This document shows positions 24,522-32,999 of a stretch of 43,366 bases of DNA, piece by piece. The notes below the pieces were generated by a model. That model was not told where the DNA came from. It saw nothing but the letters and a program-made list of their open reading frames with translations, and ran no database searches. A program made the translations under genes and the position numbers. Source of the DNA: DASPKT01 sp035626475 (lineage in GTDB: Bacteria; Pseudomonadota; Alphaproteobacteria; Azospirillales; Azospirillaceae); assembly GCA_035626475.1 (NCBI GenBank), contig DASPNP010000044.1:1-43366 (forward strand). The letters are read 5' to 3'. Position 1 is the stretch's first letter. Each line of letters begins with the position of its first letter.

Positions 24522-25175
24522 GTGCGTCGAAATGTACTGTTCGGTCTGGCCGCCCTCGCCGGCGCCGCTCTCCTGCCGACCGTGCCCGCCCTCGCCCAGT
24601 CGGCCGCCCCGGCCGCCACCATCGACGTGAAGGCGGCGACGGCGGAGCGCGTGGTCGGCAGCCCGAACGCCAAGATCACCATCATCGAGTACAGCTCCTT
24701 CACCTGCCCGCACTGCGCCGACTTCCACGAGAAGACCTGGCCGCGGCTGAAGGCGGACTTCGTCGACACCGGCCAGGTCCGGATGATCTTCCGCGACTAC
24801 CCGCTGAACGGCCCTGCCCTGGCCGCCGCCATGCTGGCGCGCTGCGTCCCGGCCGAGCGCTACGAGGGCATGTCCGCCGCCATCTTCAAGTCGCTGCGCG
24901 TCTGGGCCGCCAACCCCGACCCGATCAAGGGGCTGCAGCAGATCGCGCGCCTCGCCGGCATGAGCGACGCCACCTTCCAGGCCTGCCTGTCGAACGAGGA
25001 GCTGAAGCAGAGCGTCGCCCAGAGCCGCCTGACCGGCACCGAGAAGTACAAGGTCGCGTCCACGCCTTCATTCTTCTTCAACGAAGGCAAGGAGAAGATC
25101 GAGGGTGCGGCGCCCTACGAGGACTTCGTGAAGGTGCTGGAGAAGCTCGGCGCCAAGAAGCCCCCGGCGAAGTGA
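24522..25175 (+). CDS. DsbA-family thiol:disulfide oxidoreductase
   Basis: The product has 217 residues. A Sec signal (VRRNVLFGLAALAGAALLPTVPALAQ) is followed by a thioredoxin fold with the active site CPHC in 'IIEYSSFTCPHCADFHEKTWPRLKADFVDTGQVR'. A helical insert and the cis-proline region 'KVASTPSFFFNEGKEKIEGAAPYEDF' follow. It should act in the periplasm on protein cysteines, as oxidase or, in the BdbD/DsbA-like group, possibly as isomerase or reductase. The start is GTG at 24522 because GGAGGA lies 7 nt upstream; ATG at 24507 would add five residues. smc follows 26 bp later, the usual alphaproteobacterial order. Confidence 0.93.
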   Translation: MRRNVLFGLAALAGAALLPTVPALAQSAAPAATIDVKAATAERVVGSPNAKITIIEYSSFTCPHCADFHEKTWPRLKADFVDTGQVRMIFRDYPLNGPALAAAMLARCVPAERYEGMSAAIFKSLRVWAANPDPIKGLQQIARLAGMSDATFQACLSNEELKQSVAQSRLTGTEKYKVASTPSFFFNEGKEKIEGAAPYEDFVKVLEKLGAKKPPAK

Positions 25176-25201
25176 GCCGCCGTTAGGAAGACCGCGTCCC
25201 C

Positions 25202-28200
25202 GTGCAGTTCACCAAGCTCCGCATCTCCGGCTTCAAGTCGTTCGTCGATCCCACCGAGCTCCTGATCGAGCCCGGCATGACCGGGATCGTCGGCCCGAAC
25301 GGCTGCGGCAAGTCGAACCTCGTCGAGGCCCTGCGCTGGGCCATGGGCGAGACCTCGGCCAAGAAGATGCGCGGCGAGGACATGGACGACGTCATCTTCG
25401 GCGGCACGGCGACGCGGCCGGCGCGCAACATCTGCGAGGTGGTCCTGCACCTCGACAATAGCGGGCGCACGGCCCCAGCCGGCTTCAACGAGCATGACGA
25501 GCTGGAGGTCAGCCGCAAGATCGAGCGCGGCAACGGCTCGGACTACCGCATCAACGGCCGCTCCGCCCGCGCCCGCGACGTGCAGCTGCTGTTCGCCGAC
25601 AACGCGTCGGGCGCCAACTCGCCGGCGCTGGTCAGCCAGGGCCGCGTCGGCGCGCTGATCAACGCCAAGCCGGGCGACCGGCGCATGCTGCTGGAGGAGG
25701 CGGCCGGCATCACCGGCCTGCATTCCCGCCGCCACGAGGCGGAGCTGCGGCTGCGCGCGGCGGAGACGAACCTCACCCGCCTCGATGACGTCATCCAGAC
25801 CATGGAGACGCAGCTGCTGGGCCTGCGCAAGCAGGCGCGGCAGGCGCAGCGCTACCGGAACCTGTCCGAGCACATCCGCAAGGCCGAGGCGCTGCTGCTG
25901 CACCTGAAATGGGCGGCGGCCGAGGCGCAGCGGTCCAAGGCGCTGGCCGCCTTCGACAAGGCGGAGGGTGCCGTCCGCGCCTACATGCTGGAGGTCACCC
26001 AGGCGACGACCCGGCGCACCGAACTCGCCGCCGGCCTGCAGCCCAAGCGCCAGGCCGAGGCCGTGGCGGCGGCCGCGCTGCAGCGCCTGCTGCTGGCCCG
26101 CGAGCAGCTGGACGACGAGGAGCGCCGCGCCAGGGAGGCCTCGGCCACGCTGCAGCGGCGCCTGGCACAGCTGGACGGCGATCTGGCGCGCGAGCGGTCG
26201 CTGGCTGCCGACGCCGAGGGCGCGCTTGAGCGTCTGGCGGAGGAACGCGCCGGGCTGGTCGAGGCCCGGGCCGAGGAGGAGATCCTTGAGGAGGAGGCGC
26301 GGGGCGCGCTGCTGGAGGCCAAGGATGCCGTCGAGGAACTCGACCGCGAGCTGACCCGCGCCACCGAGCGCGTCGCGGCGGAGGAGGCCAAGCGCTCCGC
26401 CCTGCAGCGCCAAGCGCAGGAGATCGAGACCCGGCTGGCCACCGTGAAGCGCCGGCTGGACGAGCAGCTGGCCCAGCGCCGCCAGCTGGAGGAGGAGTCC
26501 GGCGCCCGCGACGCGCTCGAGCAGGCCGAGGCCGCCGTCGCCGAGGCCGAGGAGCGGCTGGAGATGGCGCGCGAGGCGGCGGAAGCAGCCGAACTCGCCA
26601 AGGCTGAAGCCGAGACACGCGCCGACGCCGCCCGGGTCCAGGGTTCGGCCGACCAGCAGAAGGCGCGCGAGGCGCTGTCCACCGCCGAGAGCACGCATGC
26701 CAAGCTGCGCGCCGAGGCCGACGTGCTGGCGAAGCTGCTGAAGGCGGGCGCCGACGAACGCTATGCCCCGCTGATCGACGCGGTGAAGGTGACGGCCGGC
26801 TACGAGCCCGCCCTGGCCGCGGCGCTGGGCGACGACCTCACCGTGCCGCTGGACGAGGCGGCGCCCGTCCATTGGCGCTCGCTGGGCGCGCTGCCGGAGA
26901 CTGCGCCGCTGCCCGCGGGCGCCGAGCCGCTGACGAAATTCGTGAAGGCGCCGCCGGCCCTGGCGCGCTGCCTGTCCCATGTCGGCGTGGTCGAGGACGC
27001 GGTGGCCGGCGACAAGGCCGCGCCGAGCCTCAAGCCCGGGCAGGTCGTCGTCACCCGCCATGGCGGCGCCTGGCGCTGGGACGGGCTGACCACGATCGCC
27101 GGCGCGCCCACCGCCGCCGCCGAACGGCTGCGCCAGCGCAACCGGCTGGCCGAGCTGGAGCTGGAGCTGGCCGAGGCCGAGGGGCGCCTGGAGGGGGCGC
27201 GCGCCGGCTTCGAGGAGGCCCGGGCCGCCGCCGAGCAGCGCATCGCCGCCTCGCGCGCCGCCGTCGACCAGGCCGCCGCCGCCGACCGTCAGGCGCGCGA
27301 GGCCGTGCGCCTCGCCTTCGCCGCCTCCGGACAGGCCAAGGAACGGCAGGCGCGGCAGGCCCAGGCCGCCGCCGCCGTCGCGTCCCGCCTCGCGTCGGTC
27401 GCCGAGCAGGTGGAGCGGTTGGAGGGCGACCGCGCCGAACTGGCCGCCCAGGCCGAGGAGTCCCGCCTGTCGCTCGAGGAGCTGCCCGACGCGGCGGAAG
27501 CGCGCGAGCAGGTCTCCGCCCTGCGCGCCAATCTCGCCGAGCGGCGGGGCCTGCAATCCGACCGGCAGAACGCGCTGGACCGGCTGGTGCGCGAGGCGCA
27601 GGGCCGCCGCCAGCGCCTTGCCGCGCTGGAGCAGGAGGAGCAGGGCTGGAAGCGCCGGCTGGACGGCACCGGCGGCCGGCTGGACGAGCTGAAGGAGCGC
27701 GCCGAGGAGGCGCGGGAGGAGCTGGAGCGTCTGGCCGAGGCGCCCGCCCGCATCGAGGAGGACCGCTCCCGCCTGCTCGACCGGATCGCCGAGGCCGAGC
27801 GGGTGCGCAAGCGCGCCGCCGACGAGCTGGCGGAGGCCGAGGCCGGCCTGGCCGAGACCGAGCGGGTGCTGAAGGCGGCGGAAGCGGCCCTGTCGGACGC
27901 GCGCGAGGCCCGGGCGCATGCCGAGGCTGCCGTTTCGGCCTCGAAACAAGCCCAGGAGACGCTGCGCGAGCGCATCGCGGAACGGATCGACTGCGAGCCG
28001 CACAAGGTGCTTGAGGTCGCGGGCATCGAGCCCGGTGAGGAGATGCCGGAGGCGGCCGCGCTGGAGCACCGGCTGGAACGGCTGACGGCCGAGCGCGAGA
28101 ATATGGGCCCGGTCAACCTCCGCGCCGAGCAGGAGGTGGAGGAGCTGGAGCAGCAGATCGGCGTCATGCGCACCGAGCGCGAGGATCTGGTCGCCGCCAT

Positions 28201-28729
28201 CGCCCGGCTGCGCCAAGGCATCTCCAGCCTGAACCGCGAGGCGCGCGAGCGGCTGCTGGCGGCCTTCGACAAGGTCGACCGCCACTTCCAGGAGATGTTC
28301 ACCGAGCTGTTCGGCGGCGGGCGCGCGCATCTGAAGCTGACCGAGACGGAGGACCCGCTGGATGCGGGCCTGGAGATCTACGCCAGCCCGCCGGGCAAGA
28401 AGCTGCAGGTGCTGTCGCTGCTGTCGGGCGGCGAGCAGGCGCTGACGGCGCTGGCGCTGCTGTTCGCCGTGTTCCTGTGCAACCCGGCGCCGATCTGCGT
28501 GCTGGACGAGGTCGACGCGCCGCTGGACGAGGCCAATGTCGGCCGCTTCTGCGACCTGGTCGAGCGCATGGCGCGCGAGGGCCGCACCCGCTTCCTGATC
28601 ATCAGCCACCACCGGCTGACCATGGCCCGCATGGATCGGCTGTTCGGCGTCACCATGGCCGAGCGCGGCGTCTCCACCCTGGTGTCGGTCGACCTCGCCG
28701 CCGCCGAGCAGGTGCTGGCCGCCGAGTAG
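25202..28729 (+). CDS. smc: Chromosome segregation ATPase SMC
   Basis: SMC is the core of bacterial condensin and works with ScpA and ScpB (not encoded here). The 1175-residue protein has the full architecture: Walker A 'GPNGCGKSN' at residues 31-39, and a Q-loop/signature-coupled head. Two long coiled coils rich in Ala/Glu/Arg (about 165-510 and 640-1000) flank a hinge around residues 515-640. The C-terminal head has ABC signature 'LSLLSGGEQALTALALL' near 1070 and Walker B 'ICVLDEVDAPLDEAN' near 1100. The start is GTG at 25202, giving the normal MQFTKLRISGFKSF N-terminus. No interruption is seen. An antisense open frame covering the gene is a composition artefact. Confidence 0.97.
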   Translation: MQFTKLRISGFKSFVDPTELLIEPGMTGIVGPNGCGKSNLVEALRWAMGETSAKKMRGEDMDDVIFGGTATRPARNICEVVLHLDNSGRTAPAGFNEHDELEVSRKIERGNGSDYRINGRSARARDVQLLFADNASGANSPALVSQGRVGALINAKPGDRRMLLEEAAGITGLHSRRHEAELRLRAAETNLTRLDDVIQTMETQLLGLRKQARQAQRYRNLSEHIRKAEALLLHLKWAAAEAQRSKALAAFDKAEGAVRAYMLEVTQATTRRTELAAGLQPKRQAEAVAAAALQRLLLAREQLDDEERRAREASATLQRRLAQLDGDLARERSLAADAEGALERLAEERAGLVEARAEEEILEEEARGALLEAKDAVEELDRELTRATERVAAEEAKRSALQRQAQEIETRLATVKRRLDEQLAQRRQLEEESGARDALEQAEAAVAEAEERLEMAREAAEAAELAKAEAETRADAARVQGSADQQKAREALSTAESTHAKLRAEADVLAKLLKAGADERYAPLIDAVKVTAGYEPALAAALGDDLTVPLDEAAPVHWRSLGALPETAPLPAGAEPLTKFVKAPPALARCLSHVGVVEDAVAGDKAAPSLKPGQVVVTRHGGAWRWDGLTTIAGAPTAAAERLRQRNRLAELELELAEAEGRLEGARAGFEEARAAAEQRIAASRAAVDQAAAADRQAREAVRLAFAASGQAKERQARQAQAAAAVASRLASVAEQVERLEGDRAELAAQAEESRLSLEELPDAAEAREQVSALRANLAERRGLQSDRQNALDRLVREAQGRRQRLAALEQEEQGWKRRLDGTGGRLDELKERAEEAREELERLAEAPARIEEDRSRLLDRIAEAERVRKRAADELAEAEAGLAETERVLKAAEAALSDAREARAHAEAAVSASKQAQETLRERIAERIDCEPHKVLEVAGIEPGEEMPEAAALEHRLERLTAERENMGPVNLRAEQEVEELEQQIGVMRTEREDLVAAIARLRQGISSLNREARERLLAAFDKVDRHFQEMFTELFGGGRAHLKLTETEDPLDAGLEIYASPPGKKLQVLSLLSGGEQALTALALLFAVFLCNPAPICVLDEVDAPLDEANVGRFCDLVERMAREGRTRFLIISHHRLTMARMDRLFGVTMAERGVSTLVSVDLAAAEQVLAAE

Positions 28730-28877
28730 CCGGAACACCTCGTGAACCCAGCGGCGGAATGGCGCGCTAGCGCTTGATTCGGATCACTTCCAACCAGCAC
28801 GCGTTAAGCCTAGATATATGCGGGGGGCCGGGCCCTGCGCGGCGGTCGCGCGGTGCCAGCCAAAGGAGCATCGGATC

Positions 28878-29396
28878 ATGAAGTATCGTTCCTCGATCGT
28901 GCTGCGGGCGGCAGCGCTCGGGGCGTTGGGGCTGGGACTGTCGGCGTGCGCCAATCCGCAGGCGGACCAGGCGCTCTTCGCCCAGCGCGCCTTCGTCGGC
29001 ATGCCCAAGCAGACGCTGCTGTCCTGCGCCGGCGTGCCGGAGCGCCAGGCATCGGTGGACAATGCCGAGTACTACACCTATTCCAGCGAGCGGGTGACGA
29101 CCCAGCAGGTCCCGGGCCATTTCGGCTTCGGCGGCCATTACGGCTGGCGGCGTCCCTGGTGGGGCCACGGTTTCGGCGGCTTCGGCGGCTTCGACACCGT
29201 CTCGGATGTCGAGACCCGCAGCTGCGAGGCCACCTTCACGCTGAAGAACGGCGTGGTGCAGCAGGTGGTCTATGGCGGATCGACCGACAGCCCGTCGGGC
29301 CGCCTGGGCCAGTGCTACACCATCGTGCAGAACTGCCTGGCACTGATCCCCAGCCAAACCCAGCCGGCTGGGAGCCTGGCACCCTCGGCGCGCTGA
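28878..29396 (+). CDS. Lipoprotein of unknown function
   Basis: The 172-residue product has a lipoprotein signal (MKYRSSIVLRAAALGALGLGLSAC). The mature protein shows 'AFVGMPKQTLLSCAGVPERQASVDNAEYYTY', then a glycine/histidine/tryptophan-rich patch (about residues 78-105). A beta segment follows ('SCEATFTLKNGVVQQVVYGG'), with further cysteines in 'GQCYTIVQNCL'. The 'GM.K..LLSCAGVP' and 'ATFTLKNGVV' pattern resembles small BamE/OmlA-like lipoproteins, but I cannot assign it confidently. AAGGAG precedes the ATG. An intrinsic terminator follows. It is preceded by a 148-bp gap with an AT-richer TAGATATAT stretch that may hold its promoter. Confidence 0.8.
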   Translation: MKYRSSIVLRAAALGALGLGLSACANPQADQALFAQRAFVGMPKQTLLSCAGVPERQASVDNAEYYTYSSERVTTQQVPGHFGFGGHYGWRRPWWGHGFGGFGGFDTVSDVETRSCEATFTLKNGVVQQVVYGGSTDSPSGRLGQCYTIVQNCLALIPSQTQPAGSLAPSAR

Positions 29397-29418
29397 ATAC
29401 CCCGAACGATCGTGGAGG

Positions 29419-29453
29419 CGGCGCCCCCGGCCTATACCGGCGGGCGCCGTTTT
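29419..29453 (+). terminator. Intrinsic terminator after the lipoprotein gene
   Basis: A long stem (CGGCGCCC-CCGG from 29419, pairing to 29449 with one bulged C) closes a CCTATA loop and is followed by TTTTC. The remaining gap to the CBS gene holds no visible gene. Confidence 0.82.
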
Positions 29454-29592
29454 CGTCTCCAACGGCATGGTTCGCCCGACAAAGCTTGCGGGTGCGCCGC
29501 AACATGGTGCCTCATTAACCTAAGGGCGGCTGTTTCGGCGCGCCCGCGCCGGCGCGGTGCCGCCCCTTCTGCCACGGGGACAGGGGACATCC

Positions 29593-30027
29593 ATGCACGT
29601 GTCGGCCATCCTGAAGAACAAGGGCTCCACCCTCATCACCGCCAAGCCGGACGACAGCGTCGGCTCCGTGGTGACGCTGCTGGCGGCCAACCGAATCGGC
29701 GCTGTCCTGGCGATGGACACCAAGGGCAACATCGCCGGCATCATCTCCGAGCGCGACGTTGTGCGCGGCCTGGCGGAGAAGGGGTCCGACGTGCTGCAGC
29801 GCCCGGTCTCCGAGCTGATGACCGAGAAGGTCGTGTCCTGCGCCCCGAACGACACTGTCGCCTCCGTCATGGAGAAGATGACGCAGGGGCGCTTCCGCCA
29901 CATGCCGGTCTGCGACGGCGAGAAGCTGGTGGGCTTCATCAGCATCGGCGATGTCGTCAAGCACCGGCTGGAGGAGGCCAAGCACGAGGTCGAGAGCCTG
30001 CGGGACTACGTCTCCGGCGGCTTCTGA
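29593..30027 (+). CDS. Tandem CBS-domain protein
   Basis: The 144-residue cytosolic protein consists of two CBS motifs (about residues 10-65 and 75-130) that together form one Bateman module. The sequence 'NRIGAVLAMDTKGNIAGIISERDVVRGLAEKG' and the later 'FRHMPVCDGEKLVGFISIGDVVKHRLEE' are typical of stand-alone CBS pairs that sense adenine nucleotides or NAD(H). The regulated partner is unknown. ATG at 29593 is preceded by CAGGGGACA. It is followed by a small hydrophilic protein gene on the same strand. Confidence 0.95.
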   Translation: MHVSAILKNKGSTLITAKPDDSVGSVVTLLAANRIGAVLAMDTKGNIAGIISERDVVRGLAEKGSDVLQRPVSELMTEKVVSCAPNDTVASVMEKMTQGRFRHMPVCDGEKLVGFISIGDVVKHRLEEAKHEVESLRDYVSGGF

Positions 30028-30094
30028 CGGAACCCCGGCCGACATGGCGCCGTTCCCCGCTCATCCCAGGGGATGAGCAGCGGAGGGACGGATC

Positions 30095-30349
30095 ATGGCC
30101 GAGGACCGGAAGCAGCAGGGTAGTCAGGTCAACGAGGGCGAGGGCAACAAGACCGCCGCCGCCGAATACAACCGCGGGGCGACCGAGCACGCCCGCAGCG
30201 GCGACGTCGAGCGCGAGGCGCGCGAGGCGGCCGACGCGCTCGACGGGCCGCAGGGCGACGAGCTGCGCGAGGCCGACGAGCAGGGCCGCAGCCGGGCCAA
30301 GGAAGAGGACCCGGCGCTGCGCGGCGGTTCGGGGAAGAGCGAAGGCTGA
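30095..30349 (+). CDS. Small hydrophilic protein of unknown function
   Basis: The 84-residue protein is almost free of hydrophobic residues. It is rich in Glu, Ala, Gly, Asp and Arg: 'QQGSQVNEGEGNKTAAAEYNRGATEHARSG', then an acidic helical stretch 'EREAREAADALDGPQGDELREADEQGRS'. Proteins with the same 'EGEGNKTAA..YN' beginning are common in proteobacteria as unannotated small proteins. The composition suggests a disordered or stress-related protein, but this is inference only. AGCGGAGGGACG precedes the ATG at 30095. Confidence 0.85.
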   Translation: MAEDRKQQGSQVNEGEGNKTAAAEYNRGATEHARSGDVEREAREAADALDGPQGDELREADEQGRSRAKEEDPALRGGSGKSEG

Positions 30350-30362
30350 GCCCGTAATCTAA

Positions 30363-30411
30363 CGGGGCCTCCGGGGTTGGATATCAGACGACGCCAACCC
30401 CGGAGGCCCCG
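30363..30411 (+). promoter_or_regulatory. Perfect 18-bp inverted repeat masking the GST ribosome site
   Basis: CGGGGCCTCCGGGGTTGG (30363-30380) and its exact complement (30394-30411) flank a 13-nt AT-richer loop. The right arm contains GGAGG (30402-30406), the only good Shine-Dalgarno for the ATG at 30414, and ends 2 nt before it. In RNA the hairpin would hide the ribosome site; in DNA it could be a repressor operator. No U-tract follows, so it is not a normal terminator. Confidence 0.7.
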
Positions 30412-30413
30412 CC

Positions 30414-31043
30414 ATGCCCGCGCCCATCGACTTCTACGCCTGGACCACGCCGAACGGCTTCAAGGTCGCCATCGCGCTGGAGGAGATGGAGCTGCCCTAC
30501 ACGGTGCGGCCCGTGAACATCGGCCGGGGCGAGCAGACGCGCCCCGAGTACCTGGCCATCAACCCGAACAACAAGATCCCCGCCATCACCGATCCCGACG
30601 GGCCGGGCGGCAAGCCTCTGACCCTGTTCGAGTCGGGCGCCATCCTGGTCTATCTCGCCGAGAAGACGGGCCGGTTCCGGCCCGCGGATCCCACCGACTG
30701 GTACCGCCACATCCAATGGCTGATGTGGCAGATGGCCGGGGTCGGGCCGATGATCGGCCAGTACGGCCACTTCACCCTGCATGCCAAGGAAGGAAACCCC
30801 GCCGCCGAGCAGCGCTACGGCGAGGAGATGCGCCGCCTCGCCCGGGTGGCCGACACAAGACTGGGCGAGGCGGAGTACCTTGCCGGCGAGTACGGCATCG
30901 CCGACATGGCGACTTGGCCGTGGATAAAGATGGCGGGAAAGCTGGGCCTGGAACTCGACGACCATCCCAACCTGAAGCGCTGGCTGGACGCGGTGGGCGA
31001 GCGCCCGGCCGTGCGCAGGGGCGTGGCGCTGAGCGTCGCCTGA
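30414..31043 (+). CDS. Glutathione S-transferase (YfcG/Ure2p-like)
   Basis: The 209-residue protein has an N-terminal thioredoxin-like domain ('IDFYAWTTPNGFKVAIALEEMELPYTVRPVNIGRGEQTRPEYLAINPNNKIPAITDPDG') with the glutathione-binding 'FESGAILVYLAEKTG', and an all-helical C-terminal domain ('GIADMATWPWI', the GST N-capping box region). The TPNG near the N-terminus and 'NPNNKIPAI' point to the Nu/YfcG group, which has disulfide reductase activity with glutathione. It probably acts in cytosolic thiol homeostasis. Its ribosome site lies within a strong inverted repeat. Confidence 0.94.
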   Translation: MPAPIDFYAWTTPNGFKVAIALEEMELPYTVRPVNIGRGEQTRPEYLAINPNNKIPAITDPDGPGGKPLTLFESGAILVYLAEKTGRFRPADPTDWYRHIQWLMWQMAGVGPMIGQYGHFTLHAKEGNPAAEQRYGEEMRRLARVADTRLGEAEYLAGEYGIADMATWPWIKMAGKLGLELDDHPNLKRWLDAVGERPAVRRGVALSVA

Positions 31044-31070
31044 CCGGGCCCGGAAAAATCTTCGGGGGTC

Positions 31071-31097
31071 TGTCGAATCCCGTCTCTCCCCTTCGTC
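31071..31097 (+). promoter_or_regulatory. Putative ECF42-type autoregulated promoter
   Basis: TGTCGA (31071-31076) is followed after 17 bp by CGTC (31094-31097). This matches the motif pair I recall for ECF42 sigma factors, and it lies 58 bp before the YCII gene of an ECF42 operon. An inverted repeat CCCCTTCG/CGAAGGGG (31088-31115) overlaps the -10 and early leader. Confidence 0.6.
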
Positions 31098-31154
31098 AGG
31101 AGCTTATCGAAGGGGGTAGGATGGTCCCGCCCCGCGATGAGGAGAGAGACCGAG

Positions 31155-31514
31155 ATGAAGAGCTATATCCTGCTGCTGCGCGAGGACCCGACCCGCTGGG
31201 AGGCCATGTCGCCGGCCGAGATGCAGGCGGTGATCCAGGAATACGGCGCCTGGGCCGGCAAGATGGCCGGGCAGGGCCGGCTGGAGGGCGGCCAGAAGCT
31301 GACGGACGAGGGCGGCAAGCGGGTGCGGCTGGAAGGCGGGCGGCTGGTGGTGACCGACGGCCCTTATGCCGAGCTGAAGGACCATATCGGCGGCTTCTTC
31401 GTCATCCGCGCGGCCGACTATGACGATGCCTGCGCCCTGCTGGCCGACTGCCCGGCGGCCAAGTACGGCACGGTGGAGGTGCGCGAGGTCGACCCCATGG
31501 CGAAGCCGGACTGA
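31155..31514 (+). CDS. YCII/DGPF-domain protein of an ECF42 module
   Basis: The 119-residue protein is a single YCII-related (DGPF) domain. It begins 'MKSYILLLREDPTRWEAMSPAEMQAVIQEYGAWAGKM' and carries the defining 'VVTDGPYAELKDHIGGFFVI'. DGPF proteins are regularly encoded with ECF42 sigma factors, often as their targets or partners; the biochemical role is unknown. GAGGAGAGAGA precedes the ATG at 31155. The sigma factor gene starts 8 nt after the stop. Confidence 0.93.
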   Translation: MKSYILLLREDPTRWEAMSPAEMQAVIQEYGAWAGKMAGQGRLEGGQKLTDEGGKRVRLEGGRLVVTDGPYAELKDHIGGFFVIRAADYDDACALLADCPAAKYGTVEVREVDPMAKPD

Positions 31515-31522
31515 GGCCGCCC

Positions 31523-32770
31523 ATGTCCCAGCCGGTCGGGCCGCTGGTCGAGGATCTGTTCCGCCGCGAGGCGGGGCGGCTGACCGCGCGGCTCGCCCGG
31601 CTGCTGGGGCCGGGGTCGCTGGACATGGCCGAGGAGCTGGTCCAGTCGGCGCTGACCAAGGCGCTGGCGGTCTGGCCCTTCCGCGGCGTGCCGGACAATC
31701 CGGCCGGCTGGCTTTGGACCGCCGCCCGCAACGCCGCGATCGACGCGCTGCGCCAGCGCCGCTTCACCGCTCCCGTCTCCGCCGACGATCTGGCGGAGGC
31801 GCTGGCCGACGAGGCGGCCGCCGACCCCGCCTTCGCCGGCGAGCTGGCGGACGACCAGCTGCGCCTGATCTTCGCCTGCTGCCATCCGGCGCTGCCGGCC
31901 GACGCCCGGGTGGCGCTGACCCTCAAGACCGTCGGCGGCTTCGGCGTGGCGGAGATCGCACGCGCCTTCCTGATGCCGGAGCCAACCATCGCCCAGCGGC
32001 TGGTGCGCGCCAAGGCGAAGCTGGCGGAGGCGCGCATCCCCTTCGCCATCCCCGGTCCGGACGAGTTGCCGGCCCGCCAGGAGGCGGTGCTCGAGGTCGT
32101 CTACCTCCTGTTCAACGAGGGCTACGGGGCGGCGCGCGGTGACCTTCTGGTGCGCCACGACCTCGCCCGCGAAGCGATCCGGCTGGCGGACATGCTGGCC
32201 TCGGGCCCTGTCACCGGCACGCCCGAGGCCCGGGCGCTGGCGGCGCTGCTCTGCCTGCAGGGCGCGCGGCTGGCGTCGCGGGTGGATGCGGACGGCACCC
32301 TCCGGCCCTTGGCGGAGCAGGACCGCACAGCCTGGGACAAGGGCATGATCGGCCAGGGCTTCCGCTGGCTGCAATCCTCGCTGCGCGGCGGGCACGAGAC
32401 ACGCTGGCACATCGAGGCCGCAATAGCCGCCAGCCACGCGGCCGCGCCCAGCTTTCAGGAGACCGACTGGGAGCGCATCCTACGCCACTACGACCGGCTG
32501 ATGGCCGTCGCTCCCTCGCCGGTGGTGGCGCTTAACCGCGCCGTCGCGGTGGCCGAGGTGGACGGACCCCGGGCGGCGCTGGACAGCGTCGAGGACGTGG
32601 TGCTGGACCCGCGCCTCGCCCGCTACCCGCTGCTGGCCGCCATCCGCGCCGAGCTGCACCGCCGCCTGGGCGACACCGCCACCGCCCGGACGCACCTGGC
32701 GCACGCGCTGTCCATGGAGCTGTCGGGCCCGGAGCGGCGGTTCCTGCAGCGGAAGATGCTGGAGTTGTGA
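31523..32770 (+). CDS. ECF42-group RNA polymerase sigma factor
   Basis: The 415-residue protein has sigma region 2 (about residues 10-75, 'DNPAGWLWTAARNAAIDALRQRRF') and region 4 (about 105-170, 'VALTLKTVGGFGVAEIARAFLMPEPTIAQRLVRAKAKL'). A roughly 230-residue C-terminal extension contains the ECF42 hallmarks 'VLEVVYLLFNEGYGA' and 'PVVALNRAVAVAEVDGPRAALD'. In ECF42 this TPR-like extension, rather than an anti-sigma factor, controls activity, and indeed no anti-sigma gene is adjacent. The signal sensed is unknown. It is the second gene of a two-gene module with the DGPF protein. Confidence 0.94.
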   Translation: MSQPVGPLVEDLFRREAGRLTARLARLLGPGSLDMAEELVQSALTKALAVWPFRGVPDNPAGWLWTAARNAAIDALRQRRFTAPVSADDLAEALADEAAADPAFAGELADDQLRLIFACCHPALPADARVALTLKTVGGFGVAEIARAFLMPEPTIAQRLVRAKAKLAEARIPFAIPGPDELPARQEAVLEVVYLLFNEGYGAARGDLLVRHDLAREAIRLADMLASGPVTGTPEARALAALLCLQGARLASRVDADGTLRPLAEQDRTAWDKGMIGQGFRWLQSSLRGGHETRWHIEAAIAASHAAAPSFQETDWERILRHYDRLMAVAPSPVVALNRAVAVAEVDGPRAALDSVEDVVLDPRLARYPLLAAIRAELHRRLGDTATARTHLAHALSMELSGPERRFLQRKMLEL

Positions 32771-32779
32771 GGAGAGGTC

Positions 32780-32867
32780 CGTAGGTCGCATGAAGCCGCA
32801 GGCGCAATGCGACATGATCAGGCCGCGCGGATCGTCGCATTACGGCTCCGCCTCCATGCGACCTACG
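32780..32867. repeat. Family C repeats, inverted pair
   Basis: CGTAGGTCGCATGAAGCCGC (from 32780) and, inverted, GTCGCATTACGGCTCCGCCT (from 32834) running to CCTACG at 32867 form a large imperfect palindrome. A single related copy lies at 5951-5982. It lies directly before composite element copy 3 in the gap between convergent genes. Confidence 0.7.
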
Positions 32868-32879
32868 GCAGTGGCGTTG

Positions 32880-32974
32880 TGCGGCCTTCGACAAGCTCAG
32901 GCTGAGGAAGGAGGAGATGCTCCCGGCGGTGCCTGGAGCAAACATCCCTCATGCTGAGCCTGTCGAAGCACGCA
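32880..32974. repeat. Composite palindromic element, copy 3 (convergent intergenic)
   Basis: A 95-bp, internally shortened copy lies between the ECF42 gene and the treS gene. It begins TGCGGCCTTCGACAAGCTCA and ends GTCGAAGCACGCA. Its core, ATGCTCCCGGCGGTGCCTGG, has the orientation of copy 2. The flank AGCCTCTCC after it is shared with copy 2. Confidence 0.8.
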
Positions 32975-32999
32975 GGCTGGTTCAGCCTCTCCAATCACC

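Noticed and set aside
25115..28738. Very long minus-strand open frame (1207 codons) opposite smc
   Set aside because: It is an artefact of high GC content and third-position bias in smc; the peptide is Gly/Leu/Arg/Gln-rich with no domain, and smc has complete motifs.
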